Source: a bacterium (lineage in GTDB: Bacteria; Bacillota; Clostridia; Lachnospirales; Lachnospiraceae). Taken from it: a DNA stretch of 64,000 nt. Location of the stretch: assembly GCA_030535455.1 (NCBI GenBank), contig JAUNJY010000014.1, positions 1 to 64,000 of the forward strand, written 5' to 3'. How positions within the stretch are numbered: the stretch's first letter is position 1; each line of letters opens with the position of its first letter. The notes beneath the pieces are model-generated. The model worked only from the letters and a program-made list of their open reading frames with translations. It did no database searches and was not told the origin of the DNA. This document shows, in pieces, positions 1 through 7,391 of the stretch. The position numbers and the translations under genes are program-made.

Positions 1-53
1 AGAGCAAGGGACTGAAAATCCCTGTGTCGCTGGTTCGATTCCGGCTCTGGGCA
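1..53 (+). tRNA. tRNA-Phe (GAA), 5' end outside window
   Basis: The sequence begins inside the D arm. The anticodon stem AGGGA/TCCCT closes a seven-base loop with anticodon GAA. The T arm GCTGG-TTCGATT-CCGGC and the 3' acceptor strand follow, with discriminator A at position 53. CCA is not encoded. The 5' acceptor strand lies before the window, so the gene is partial only because of the window edge. Confidence 0.9.
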
Positions 54-86
54 TTGAGAAGACTTTAAGTTTGAAAAAATAGTTAT

Positions 87-159
87 GGGATATTAGCTCA
101 GTTGGTAGAGCACTTGACTTTTAATCAAGTTGTCCGGGGTTCGAATCCCCGATGTCTCA
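87..159 (+). tRNA. tRNA-Lys (TTT), copy 1
   Basis: This is a 73-base cloverleaf. The acceptor GGGATAT pairs with ATGTCTC (one G-T and one T-G pair), the D arm is normal, and the anticodon stem CTTGA/TCAAG carries TTT. The T stem is CGGGG/CCCCG. CCA is not encoded. A second copy lies 79 bases downstream and differs by one T-stem base pair. Confidence 0.96.
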
Positions 160-170
160 TTGATAAGGAC

Positions 171-196
171 GAAAGTCTAAAAGACTTTCTTTTTTA
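171..196 (+). terminator. Rho-independent terminator after tRNA-Lys copy 1
   Basis: A hairpin with arms GAAAGTC/GACTTTC and loop TAAAA is followed by a run of T. It ends the transcript of the tRNA cluster or acts as a partial processing signal. Confidence 0.75.
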
Positions 197-238
197 TTCT
201 AAAAATTAAAAAAAGTAGTTATTGAAACTAAATACTAT

Positions 239-311
239 GGGATATTAGCTCAGTTGGTAGAGCACTTGACTTTTAATCAAGTTGTCCGGAGTTCGAATCT
301 CCGATGTCTCA
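239..311 (+). tRNA. tRNA-Lys (TTT), copy 2
   Basis: This is identical to the copy at 87-159 except in the T stem, where CGGGG/CCCCG is replaced by CGGAG/CTCCG. Both sides changed, so pairing is kept. The anticodon is TTT, and CCA is not encoded. Confidence 0.96.
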
Positions 312-320
312 TTTCTACAA

Positions 321-359
321 AAAGCATTTATGAATACTGTAGTTTTATAAATGCTTTTT
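321..359 (+). terminator. Terminator after tRNA-Lys copy 2
   Basis: An inverted repeat AAAGCATTTAT...ATAAATGCTTT is followed by T residues. Confidence 0.7.
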
Positions 360-401
360 ACTTGATTATTTGATCAAGTAGGTATATAATATAATTAATG
401 T

Positions 402-475
<74 letters not shown>

Positions 476-488
476 TTTCATAACGCAG

Positions 489-530
489 AAGCATTTACAA
501 AACTATAAAGTTTGTAGATGCTTTTTTTTT
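489..530 (+). terminator. Terminator after the initiator tRNA
   Basis: A 13-base stem, AAGCATTTACAAA with TTTGTAGATGCTT, is followed by a run of T. It closes the tRNA cluster. Confidence 0.85.
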
Positions 531-550
531 GTTTAATTTGCATAAATGAT

Positions 551-579
551 TTGTCAAGCAGTTAAAAACTAGATATAAT
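551..579 (+). promoter_or_regulatory. Sigma-A promoter of the rpiR-type gene
   Basis: The -35 TTGTCA (551-556) and the -10 TATAAT (574-579) are separated by 17 bases. Transcription would start near 586 and read into the RpiR-family gene at 709. Confidence 0.8.
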
Positions 580-609
580 AACCGTATTATAGTATTAGGC
601 AAGAAAAAG

Positions 610-638
610 AGGGGCTCCCTAATGGGGGAGGATTTTTT
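610..638 (+). terminator. Possible attenuator hairpin in the rpiR leader
   Basis: CTCCC (615-619) pairs with GGGAG (626-630), followed by GATTTTTT. It lies between the promoter at 551-579 and the start codon at 709, so it could attenuate that gene. The stem is short. Confidence 0.4.
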
Positions 639-708
639 ATAGAATTAAATAATAATTCCGATGGAAATACTAAATATAAGATTATAATAAATTGTAGGAG
701 AGAAAGAA

Positions 709-1551
709 TTGAGTGATATATATGAGAGTATTGCAATTAAAATGGGGAGCATGAGTAAGACTCAAAGAAAAATTGCAGATTATATACTAAATAACAGAAT
801 TGATACTGCATTTTTCAATGTAAAGCAATTAGCAAAGAATGCAGATGTAAGCGACGCTAGCATTATACGTTTTGCTAATTTCCTTGGTTATACCGGATAC
901 TCACAGTTACAACAATTATTTCAAGAGAGCACTCAGTCAAAGTTAAAGTCAAATAAGACAGAGTCAGAGTTACAAGATCAAAGTGACACACAGCTGCTTG
1001 AAGGTATTTTTCAAAAAGAAATACAACATATCCAAGTAACATATGATAATTTAAATACAGAGGAGTTTTTCCATATTGCAGATAGCATTGTAAATGCAAA
1101 GAGAGTATTTATTATTTGCGGAAGGAGTACAAGGACTCTTGGAAGTTATTTTGAATATTATCTAAAACTTATCTTGGACAATGTATACTTCTTAGATACA
1201 TTTGACGGAAATGAAGAGATCTTTAGCAAAATGGGAAGTGATGATGTTGTTATTGGCATTACCTTTAAGCGATATACCAAAAAGACAATTGAGTTAATCG
1301 AATTTGTAGATAAAAGAAATGCAAAGATTATCGGAATTACAGATTTCGTTACTTCACCGATCCTTAAATATACGGATCATTATTTATTAGCGGAAACAAG
1401 AACATTTAAACACTTAGATTCTTTTGTTGCACCACAGGTATTAGTGAATGCTCTAATTACTTGTGTTGGTAAGAGGAAGAATATGCAGTTAGATAAGCGA
1501 TTTAATGAATATGAGGAAGTATGTGAGTCGATGCAATTATATGTTGATTAG
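709..1551 (+). CDS. MurR/RpiR-family transcriptional regulator (HTH-6 plus SIS domain)
   Basis: This 280-residue protein has the two-part structure of the MurR/RpiR family. An N-terminal helix-turn-helix (about residues 1-75; SKTQRKIADYIL, then VSDASIIRFANFLGY) is followed by a sugar-isomerase (SIS) domain at about 115-260. SIS domains of such regulators bind phosphosugars. The start is TTG, placed eight to ten bases after TAGGAGAG. It has its own promoter (551-579) and terminator (1557-1590). The next gene is an amino-acid symporter whose promoter overlaps TGAAA/TTTCA-type inverted repeats, so I infer that it controls that transporter. The true ligand is unknown. Confidence 0.88.
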   Translation: MSDIYESIAIKMGSMSKTQRKIADYILNNRIDTAFFNVKQLAKNADVSDASIIRFANFLGYTGYSQLQQLFQESTQSKLKSNKTESELQDQSDTQLLEGIFQKEIQHIQVTYDNLNTEEFFHIADSIVNAKRVFIICGRSTRTLGSYFEYYLKLILDNVYFLDTFDGNEEIFSKMGSDDVVIGITFKRYTKKTIELIEFVDKRNAKIIGITDFVTSPILKYTDHYLLAETRTFKHLDSFVAPQVLVNALITCVGKRKNMQLDKRFNEYEEVCESMQLYVD

Positions 1552-1556
1552 AAGAG

Positions 1557-1590
1557 AGACCTACTGTAGAAATACGGTAGGTCTTTTTTT
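1557..1590 (+). terminator. Terminator of the rpiR-type gene
   Basis: AGACCTAC (1557-1564) pairs with GTAGGTCT (1577-1584), followed by six T. Confidence 0.9.
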
Positions 1591-1591
1591 A

Positions 1592-1735
1592 GTGATAGGA
1601 GACTTTTCTTATAGAAGTCTCCCATCACATAAAAGATTTTCTAAAAAGCAGAAAGCCAAGATGCATCCTCACCGAAAAAGGAGTATGTCCCTAACGCGGC
1701 CAGGTTCGGTGTAGGCAACGTATGTGGAAGACACA
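1592..1735. other. Structured intergenic element of unknown function
   Basis: This is an unassigned stretch between the rpiR terminator and the symporter promoter. A first hairpin (1592-1628) has arms GTGATAGGAGACTT/AAGTCTCCCATCAC with one mismatch. A second, complex fold follows: CACCGAA (1670-1676) pairs with TTCGGTG (1705-1711) and, beyond a bulged T, CCT (1667-1669) pairs with AGG (1713-1715). A small hairpin TGTG-GAAGA-CACA closes the region near 1723-1735. It is richer in G and C than its surroundings. It matches no riboswitch consensus I know. It could be a small RNA or a dispersed repeat, and the strand is undecided. Confidence 0.5.
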
Positions 1736-1787
1736 CTTTGTTCTATATCGTAAATATAAAATTAATCTTATATTTTTCATAAATTGA

Positions 1788-1827
1788 AATAAATATTTCA
1801 TAAAGTGTTGAAAATGAAATATTTATT
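1788..1827. promoter_or_regulatory. Candidate RpiR-type operator
   Basis: Two 14-base arms, AATAAATATTTCAT (1788-1801) and its exact reverse complement (1814-1827), are separated by 12 bases. Each contains the TGAAA/TTTCA element often seen in RpiR-family operators, and the second overlaps the -35 of the promoter at 1826-1854. Binding here would block transcription of the symporter. The nearest regulator is the RpiR-type gene just upstream. Confidence 0.5.
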
Positions 1828-1854
1828 GACAAAATGTTTTTTTACTGCTATATT
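1826..1854 (+). promoter_or_regulatory. Promoter of the symporter gene
   Basis: TTGACA (1826-1831) and TATATT (1849-1854) are separated by 17 bases. The 5' leader to the start codon would be about 140 bases. Confidence 0.75.
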
Positions 1855-2003
1855 ATATTAGTAAAGCAAATTACAAAAAAATACCAAAACAGTTGACTAA
1901 TTACAGTTACATAGAGAAAGTATCGTAGGAGTAGCAACTGTGATTTAAGAAAGTTAGTTAGGTATCTATTTACAATATAAAATTTAGGATAAAGGAGATT
2001 TAC

Positions 2004-3290
2004 ATGAAACATATTAAGAATTTAAAAATGTGGCAAAAGATATTTATTTGTTTAATCACAGGTATTATCTTTGGTATAGTGTTAAGTACTTTAGGTGGAA
2101 CAGAAGTTGCTTGGATTGCAAAGGTATGTGCATTCAGTCAATTTTTAGGAAACATATTTATTCGATTGATAAAAATGGTCGTTGTACCTCTTGTATTATT
2201 CTCAATTGTATCAGCAGTTGCAGAATTAAAAGATTTAAAGCGTTTAAGATCAATTGGTATTAAGACATTATTAATTTTTACAGTTACAAGTGCGGCAGCA
2301 ATCACAATTGGTGTTGGCATGGCTTATCTTATCAAACCAGGTACTGGAATTAATCTGGAAGGGGTAACAAATTCCCTTACAGTTGCAGAGCCAAGCGGTG
2401 TGTATGACACAATTTTAGATATGATTCCAACAAATATTTTTGAAGCACTTACTAGCGGTAACATGTTACAGATTATCGTATTTTCGATCTTTGTTGGTAT
2501 CGCATTAATTCTTCTTGGAGAAAAGGGAGAAAAGGTTCAGGATGCATTTAAGACTGGTGCAGATGTAATTTATAAAGTGGTTGATATCGTAATCAAGTTC
2601 ACACCAATCGCAGTATTTGGTTTAATGACTAATGCAATGGCAGTAAACGGTGTAGCTGTGTTAGGAAATATTATGAAGTTTATTATGACTCACTATATTG
2701 CAGCAACATGTCAGATACTATTAATATATATTCCTTTGCTTGTATTCATTGCAAAGGTAAATCCAATCAAGTTCTTCAAGGTTGCATTTGAATCCTGGCT
2801 TTTAGGATTTAGTACATGTGCATCTATGGCAGTACTTCCAGTGTCCTTAAAGAATGCTACAAAGCGTATGGGTATTCCAAATGAAGCAGCTAGCTTTATT
2901 CTTCCTTTTGGTGCAACTGCCAATATGGATGGTACAGGAATTTTCTTAGGAATTGTAGTTGTATTTGCTTCTCAGATTGCAGGTGTTGAACTTACATTTG
3001 CTCAATTGGCAGCTTTAATTATTGAAGCAACTTTATTATCAATTGGTTGTGCGGCAGTTCCTCAAATGGGATTGGTAATTGCTACATCTATGATTACAAC
3101 TATGGGATTACCTGTTGCAGTAATCGGATTAGTAGCTGGTGTTTATCGTATTATCGATCAAATGAATACTGCAACAAACTCTACAGGTGATTTAGTTGTT
3201 GCAACATGCGTTTCTGCTTCTGAAGGAATTCTTGACCGTAGTGTTTATGATGACGACTTCGATGGCAGTAGTGCTATGAATATGGAATAA
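2004..3290 (+). CDS. Dicarboxylate/amino-acid:cation symporter (SLC1/DAACS), probably neutral amino-acid type
   Basis: This 428-residue integral membrane carrier of the GltP/SstT family is driven by Na+ or H+. Hydrophobic segments run through the whole chain. The signature NMDGTGIF (about residue 311) and the last core helix DQMNTATNSTGD (about 387-398) are present. In acidic amino-acid carriers an arginine precedes the TxxN motif; here the aligned residue is N (DQMNTATN), as in Ser/Thr-type SstT proteins. I therefore favour a neutral substrate such as serine or threonine over glutamate. A good ribosome site (AAAGGAG) precedes the ATG. Control by the upstream RpiR-type protein is inferred. 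Confidence 0.85.
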   Translation: MKHIKNLKMWQKIFICLITGIIFGIVLSTLGGTEVAWIAKVCAFSQFLGNIFIRLIKMVVVPLVLFSIVSAVAELKDLKRLRSIGIKTLLIFTVTSAAAITIGVGMAYLIKPGTGINLEGVTNSLTVAEPSGVYDTILDMIPTNIFEALTSGNMLQIIVFSIFVGIALILLGEKGEKVQDAFKTGADVIYKVVDIVIKFTPIAVFGLMTNAMAVNGVAVLGNIMKFIMTHYIAATCQILLIYIPLLVFIAKVNPIKFFKVAFESWLLGFSTCASMAVLPVSLKNATKRMGIPNEAASFILPFGATANMDGTGIFLGIVVVFASQIAGVELTFAQLAALIIEATLLSIGCAAVPQMGLVIATSMITTMGLPVAVIGLVAGVYRIIDQMNTATNSTGDLVVATCVSASEGILDRSVYDDDFDGSSAMNME

Positions 3291-3300
3291 CGGACGAAAG

Positions 3301-3330
3301 AAGGCTATGATGAAAATCATAGTCTTTTTT
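3301..3330 (+). terminator. Terminator of the symporter gene
   Basis: AAGGCTATGA pairs with TCATAGTCTT, followed by T residues. Confidence 0.8.
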
Positions 3331-3353
3331 AGTTATCAAAAAACGACTAGAGA

Positions 3354-3367
3354 CATGTTATAACATG
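3354..3367. promoter_or_regulatory. Perfect 14-base palindrome, candidate operator
   Basis: CATGTTATAACATG is its own reverse complement. It lies about 90 bases upstream of the small membrane protein gene at 3457, right before a possible micro-ORF. No partner regulator is obvious nearby. Confidence 0.35.
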
Positions 3368-3436
3368 GAGGTGTTGATAGGCGTGATTGCAAGAGATAGG
3401 TATAAATACCGGTGTAGATGCCTATATTGTAAATAA
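3365..3436 (+). CDS. Possible micro-ORF with a CxCxxC motif
   Basis: An ATG inside the palindrome at 3354-3367 opens 23 codons. An alternative GTG at 3383, 11 bases after GGAGG (3367-3371), opens 17 codons. Both end at the TAA 3434-3436, and the C-terminal part reads RYKYRCRCLYCK. The coding strand also folds (ATAGGC against GCCTAT enclosing GGTAT/ATACC). It could be a leader peptide for the next gene or simply chance. I do not recognise it. Confidence 0.25.
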   Translation: MEVLIGVIARDRYKYRCRCLYCK

Positions 3437-3456
3437 AACGGATGAGAGGAAGTAGG

Positions 3457-3999
3457 ATGAGGGCATTAAAGAGGGAAGAGCGATGGATTGTACTTGGAAT
3501 TCCAGTGTTATTTTTAGCAGGATGTCTGTTTCATTTTCTATATGATATAACAGGAAGGTTTGCTGTGATTGCTGCAATTGCTCCTGTTAATGAGAGTGTT
3601 TGGGAACATGAGAAACTGATGGTTGTACCAATTATTTTATGGTGGGTAATATATTATGTGGTCAGTCCCAGGATGGGAAGAAGAAACATTAGAAAGTGGA
3701 TGGCAGCTACTGTAGTAGCGTTGATAGGAGCATTATTACTGATGCCTATGATATATTACTTTTATACAGAGGCATTAGAGTTTAATTCAGTGATAATCGA
3801 CATCATTATTTTACTTATATGCCTCGTATGGGCACAGCTGCTTGGGCTTCATATATACCAACATGGTAGGGGAATACCAGTATGGATCTCTATACTTATC
3901 TTATGTAGCATAATATTTGGAATGATCCTTGCTACATTTTATCCACCTCATATTGCTATATTCAGGGATTCTTTAAGTGGAGGATATGGAATTCTGTAA
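3457..3999 (+). CDS. Small multi-spanning membrane protein (DUF6512-like)
   Basis: This 180-residue hydrophobic protein has five or six likely transmembrane segments and the conserved-looking stretch APVNESVWEHEKL between the first two. I associate this pattern with the uncharacterised DUF6512 family, without certainty. I start it at the ATG at 3457, seven bases after AGAGGA; an ATG at 3442 would overlap that ribosome site. It has its own terminator at 4014-4073 and lies alone between the symporter and sirtuin genes. Its function is unknown. Confidence 0.7.
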   Translation: MRALKREERWIVLGIPVLFLAGCLFHFLYDITGRFAVIAAIAPVNESVWEHEKLMVVPIILWWVIYYVVSPRMGRRNIRKWMAATVVALIGALLLMPMIYYFYTEALEFNSVIIDIIILLICLVWAQLLGLHIYQHGRGIPVWISILILCSIIFGMILATFYPPHIAIFRDSLSGGYGIL

Positions 4000-4013
4000 T
4001 AAAGTGTGAAAAT

Positions 4014-4073
4014 AAAAAACCTTACTTATGAGTTCAGCATGGTTATGTTGCTGGGACATAGGTAAGGTTTTTT
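4014..4073 (+). terminator. Terminator with a long branched stem
   Basis: AAAAAACCTTACTTATG pairs with CATAGGTAAGGTTTTTT (4057-4073), with a second, inner stem in between. It can work in both directions. Confidence 0.85.
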
Positions 4074-4176
4074 ATACGATTATTAGCATTAACGATGGTC
4101 AGTAAAGAAAAACTGCAGGCATGGGTGGTAAATTAAATATGTGGTATAATAAAGAAAAACGTTCGGAGATGATGAT

Positions 4177-4914
4177 ATGAATGAAAAGATAGAACAACTG
4201 TCCAAAATTCTTAAGGAAAGCAATAATATTGTATTCTTTGGTGGAGCAGGAATTAGTACGGCTAGTGGAATACCTGATTTTCGAAGCTCTACTGGCCTAT
4301 ATAGCAGAAAATTAAATCGAAACTTTACACCGGAGCAGGCAGTGTCACATAGTTTTTTTATACAATATCCAGAAGAGTTTTTTGACTTTTATAAGAAAAA
4401 TCTTATATACCCGGAGGCTAAGCCATATGATGCTCATATCGCACTTGCTAAATTAGAGAAGATGGGCAAGCTAAAGGCGGTTGTGACACAGAATATTGAT
4501 GGCCTTCATCAAGCGGCAGGTTCTAAGAATGTATATGAGCTTCACGGGTCTGTTCTTCGTAACTACTGTATGAAGTGCCATGCTTTTTATGATGTTGATT
4601 ATGTTATAGGTACAGAGAGAGTTCCAAAGTGTGAGAAGTGTGGAGGAACAGTTAAGCCGGATGTGGTGCTTTATGAAGAGGGATTAGATGAAGACATAAT
4701 TTCTGGCGCTATTCATGCCATTACAGAAGCGGATACTTTGATTATTGGTGGAACTTCTTTAGTAGTATATCCTGCAGCTGGGCTGATTGACTACTTTAGA
4801 GGCAAGAATTTAGTACTGATTAATAAGAGTTCAACTTCTGCAGATCATAAGGCAGATCTTGTAATCAATGAGGATATTGCTAAGGTAATGAAAGAAGCAG
4901 TTGCCAATTTATAA
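4177..4914 (+). CDS. NAD-dependent protein deacylase, Sir2 family
   Basis: This 245-residue sirtuin removes acyl groups from protein lysines using NAD+, giving nicotinamide and O-acyl-ADP-ribose. The Rossmann motif GAGISTASGIPDFRS is at about residues 23-37, TQNIDGLH follows at about 108, and the catalytic histidine sits in ELHGS. A structural zinc site is formed by CMKC and CEKC. The length is usual for bacterial CobB/SrtN. The ribosome site GGAG lies eight bases before the ATG, and TATAAT at 4145-4150 may be the -10. It appears monocistronic and separated from spoVAF by 83 bases. Confidence 0.93.
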   Translation: MNEKIEQLSKILKESNNIVFFGGAGISTASGIPDFRSSTGLYSRKLNRNFTPEQAVSHSFFIQYPEEFFDFYKKNLIYPEAKPYDAHIALAKLEKMGKLKAVVTQNIDGLHQAAGSKNVYELHGSVLRNYCMKCHAFYDVDYVIGTERVPKCEKCGGTVKPDVVLYEEGLDEDIISGAIHAITEADTLIIGGTSLVVYPAAGLIDYFRGKNLVLINKSSTSADHKADLVINEDIAKVMKEAVANL

Positions 4915-4997
4915 GTTTTCATCCATCAAATAAATATAAATACACATCTTGGATAAACTACCATTATGATTGACTATTGGTAAATGAGGTGATTATA

Positions 4998-6431
4998 GTG
5001 GAAAACAAGCTATCTTGTGAGTTGGCAATTAATATAAAGAATATTAATCAGGCTCTGAATGTGGAGACTAATTTTGATATTGTATATCGGGTACTTACGA
5101 TTGCAGATACCGAAGGCTGTTTCTATGTCGTAGATGGAATGAATAAGGACGATGTAATGCAGAAACTGATGCAGTTCTTTTATGGCATTAAGCCTGAGGA
5201 AATGCCAAAGAATGCCCATGAGATGTCAGTAAAGCTTCTTCCCTATGGAGAAGTGGATTTTGTTAAGGATATAGACACACTTGTAACGAATGTATTGTCA
5301 GGCGTGCCTGTACTGGTTGTAGATGGGTATGATAAGGCAATTAGTATTGATTTTCGTACGTATCCATCCAGAGGTATTGAGGAACCAGAGAAAGAAAAGG
5401 TGCTTCGCGGAGCAAGGGATGGATTTTGTGAGACACTTGTAATGAATACAGCATTGGTCAGAAGACGGATCAGAAATCCCAATCTTACTATGGAGTATGT
5501 CACTGCAGGAAAGAGTTCGAAAACAGATATTGTATTCTGTTATATGAAGGACAGGGTAGACCATCAGTTTTTAGCTCGTCTGCAGGATAAAGTAAAGTCA
5601 ATAAACGTAGATGCACTGACAATGGGTTCAGAAAGTCTGGCAGAGTGCATCCATCGTGGAAGCTGGTGGAATCCATTTCCCAAGTTTAAATATAGCGAGA
5701 GGCCGGATGCAACAGCAAGCGCAGTACTAGAAGGAAGCATTGTTATTTTTGTTGATACTAGTCCTTCTGCTATGATATTGCCAACTTCTTTATTTGAAAT
5801 TACAGAGGAGGCAGATGATTATTATTTTCCTCCGATTACAGGAACCTATTTACGAATAACAAGAGCTGTGATTAACTTGATTGCTTTATTTTTAACACCG
5901 CTCTGGTTACTTTTAATGAATAACCAAGGCCTGATTCCAAAACCGTTAGAGTTCATCGTAGTAAAGGATGCTATTAATATTCCTTTGCTTGCCCAGCTTT
6001 TAATTCTTGAGTTTGCCATAGATGGATTAAAGATGGCGTCGGTCAATACTCCGAGTATGTTAAGTACGCCGTTAAGTGTTGTTGCAGGTATCGTACTTGG
6101 TGACTTCACAGTAAGTTCAGGATGGTTCAATTCCGAGACTATGCTGTATATGGCATTTGTAGTAATTGCAAATTACTCTCAGTCCAGTTATGAGCTTGGA
6201 TATGCACTTAAATTCTTGCGGATCATTTTATTAGTATTAACAGGAGTATTTGGTATTTGGGGATTTGTTGCAGGACTGCTGATTACGTTTATTACAATCT
6301 GCTTTAACAAGACAATATCCGGACAGAGTTATCTTTATCCACTTATTCCATTTAATGCAAGAGAGCTTGGAAGGCGCTTCTTACGACTTTCTTTGCCTGC
6401 AGTAACTAGGGAAAATAGAAAAACGCATTAA
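4998..6431 (+). CDS. spoVAF: Stage V sporulation protein AF (GerA-family membrane protein)
   Basis: This protein of about 477 residues belongs to the GerA/SpoVAF family of spore inner-membrane proteins. The N-terminal soluble part contains VLSGVPVLVVDG, TYPSRGIEEPEKEKVLRGARDGF and a run of NTALVRRRI, all close to SpoVAF. Several transmembrane helices fill residues 290-450. I prefer the GTG at 4998, which follows GAGGTGA, over a TTG at 4977 without a ribosome site. In Bacillus spoVAF ends the spoVA operon, but here it stands alone after a sirtuin gene. The role in dipicolinic acid movement or germination is inferred from the family. Confidence 0.85.
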   Translation: MENKLSCELAINIKNINQALNVETNFDIVYRVLTIADTEGCFYVVDGMNKDDVMQKLMQFFYGIKPEEMPKNAHEMSVKLLPYGEVDFVKDIDTLVTNVLSGVPVLVVDGYDKAISIDFRTYPSRGIEEPEKEKVLRGARDGFCETLVMNTALVRRRIRNPNLTMEYVTAGKSSKTDIVFCYMKDRVDHQFLARLQDKVKSINVDALTMGSESLAECIHRGSWWNPFPKFKYSERPDATASAVLEGSIVIFVDTSPSAMILPTSLFEITEEADDYYFPPITGTYLRITRAVINLIALFLTPLWLLLMNNQGLIPKPLEFIVVKDAINIPLLAQLLILEFAIDGLKMASVNTPSMLSTPLSVVAGIVLGDFTVSSGWFNSETMLYMAFVVIANYSQSSYELGYALKFLRIILLVLTGVFGIWGFVAGLLITFITICFNKTISGQSYLYPLIPFNARELGRRFLRLSLPAVTRENRKTH

Positions 6432-6437
6432 AAAGCT

Positions 6438-6487
6438 ACATGGAGGATTTTAAAGCTGAAGACAGGGCTTAAATCTTCCATGTTTTT
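6438..6487 (+). terminator. Terminator of spoVAF
   Basis: A long imperfect stem pairs ACATGGAGGATTTTAAAGC with GCTTAAATCTTCCATGT, followed by TTTT. Confidence 0.85.
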
Positions 6488-6618
6488 CATTTATAGGAAA
6501 CTGATATGACGAAGATACATTGTTCTATGCAAGGGAGTGGCTAGACTCTTGTTGTAAGATACTATATAATTGTAAATAATCGTGAGAACAAAAGGCAGCA
6601 GCAGGGGAGGAAATGACA

Positions 6619-7362
6619 ATGGAGGAGTCTTTTTTCAACGCATGCGAATTAATTAGAGAGAATAGAGATACGAATTCTGGAATAGGGACGTTATCAGAAA
6701 AGACGTTACATGCCATATTAAAATATTATTTTGAACCGGATAATACATTTCATGAAATCCGCTACCAAGGATATGTAGCAGATATTTTACATGATCAGGA
6801 TGTCATCGAGATACAGACGGCAGGGTTTAATAAGCTTCGTCGTAAGTTAGATGTCTTTTTACCTGCGGGATCCGTAAGGATTGTATATCCAATTGCTTAT
6901 GAGAAGTATTTGGAATGGATTGATGAAGAGACGGGAAGAATTACAGATAAGCGCAAGTCACCAAAGAAGGGATCGCCATATGAGGCATTCTTCGAGCTAT
7001 ATAAAATCAAGTCTTATCTGACTCATCCAAACCTATCATTATCTATCGTGCTTATGAATATGGAAGAGCAGCGTCTGTTAAATGGATGGAGCCACAACAA
7101 GAAGAGAGGTTCAAGCAGATATGAGAGAGTTCCCACAAAGTTAGTAGACCAGATTGATATTAACTGCGTAGAAGACTATGCAAAGTTAGTTCCGGAAAGC
7201 CTGGGAGAAACTTTTACAACAAAGACATATAAAGAAGCAACCAAATTGTCCATTGGAGTGGCAAGAACGGCAATTCATGTACTTAATTATGTTGGAGTGA
7301 TCAGAAAGGTTGGAAAACAGGGAAACCTTATTATATATGAGCGTGTAAAGAAAGACAGTTAA
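6619..7362 (+). CDS. Uncharacterised protein, possible PD-(D/E)XK-like fold plus winged helix
   Basis: I do not recognise this protein of about 247 residues. Residues 45-80 contain [20 protein letters not shown], which resembles the D...(E)x(K/Q) core of PD-(D/E)XK nucleases with Q in place of the lysine. A basic stretch follows ([14 protein letters not shown]). The C-terminal 60 residues, ending [19 protein letters not shown], look like a winged helix. I start at the ATG at 6619, eight bases after GGGGAGG; an ATG at 6613 is too close to it. The stop lies 29 bases before nfo, an AP endonuclease gene, which suggests a DNA-related role. This is inference only. Confidence 0.6.
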   Translation: MEESFFNACELIRENRDTNSGIGTLSEKTLHAILKYYFEPDNTFHEIRYQGYVADILHDQDVIEIQTAGFNKLRRKLDVFLPAGSVRIVYPIAYEKYLEWIDEETGRITDKRKSPKKGSPYEAFFELYKIKSYLTHPNLSLSIVLMNMEEQRLLNGWSHNKKRGSSRYERVPTKLVDQIDINCVEDYAKLVPESLGETFTTKTYKEATKLSIGVARTAIHVLNYVGVIRKVGKQGNLIIYERVKKDS

Positions 7363-7391
7363 GAAGCAGACAAGAAAGGTTAGATAGAATT

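Noticed and set aside
1505-1714. 69-codon frame after the rpiR-type gene
   Set aside because: Overlaps the end of the regulator gene, runs through its terminator and the structured element, and has no ribosome site.
1592-1735. Known riboswitch class for the structured element
   Set aside because: Compared by eye with cobalamin, TPP, FMN, SAM, glycine, lysine, purine, THF, c-di-GMP, ZTP, guanidine and Mn patterns; conserved cores are missing.
3365-3436. Confident small zinc protein
   Set aside because: The Cys motif is suggestive, but start choice is ambiguous and length short; kept only as a low-confidence candidate.
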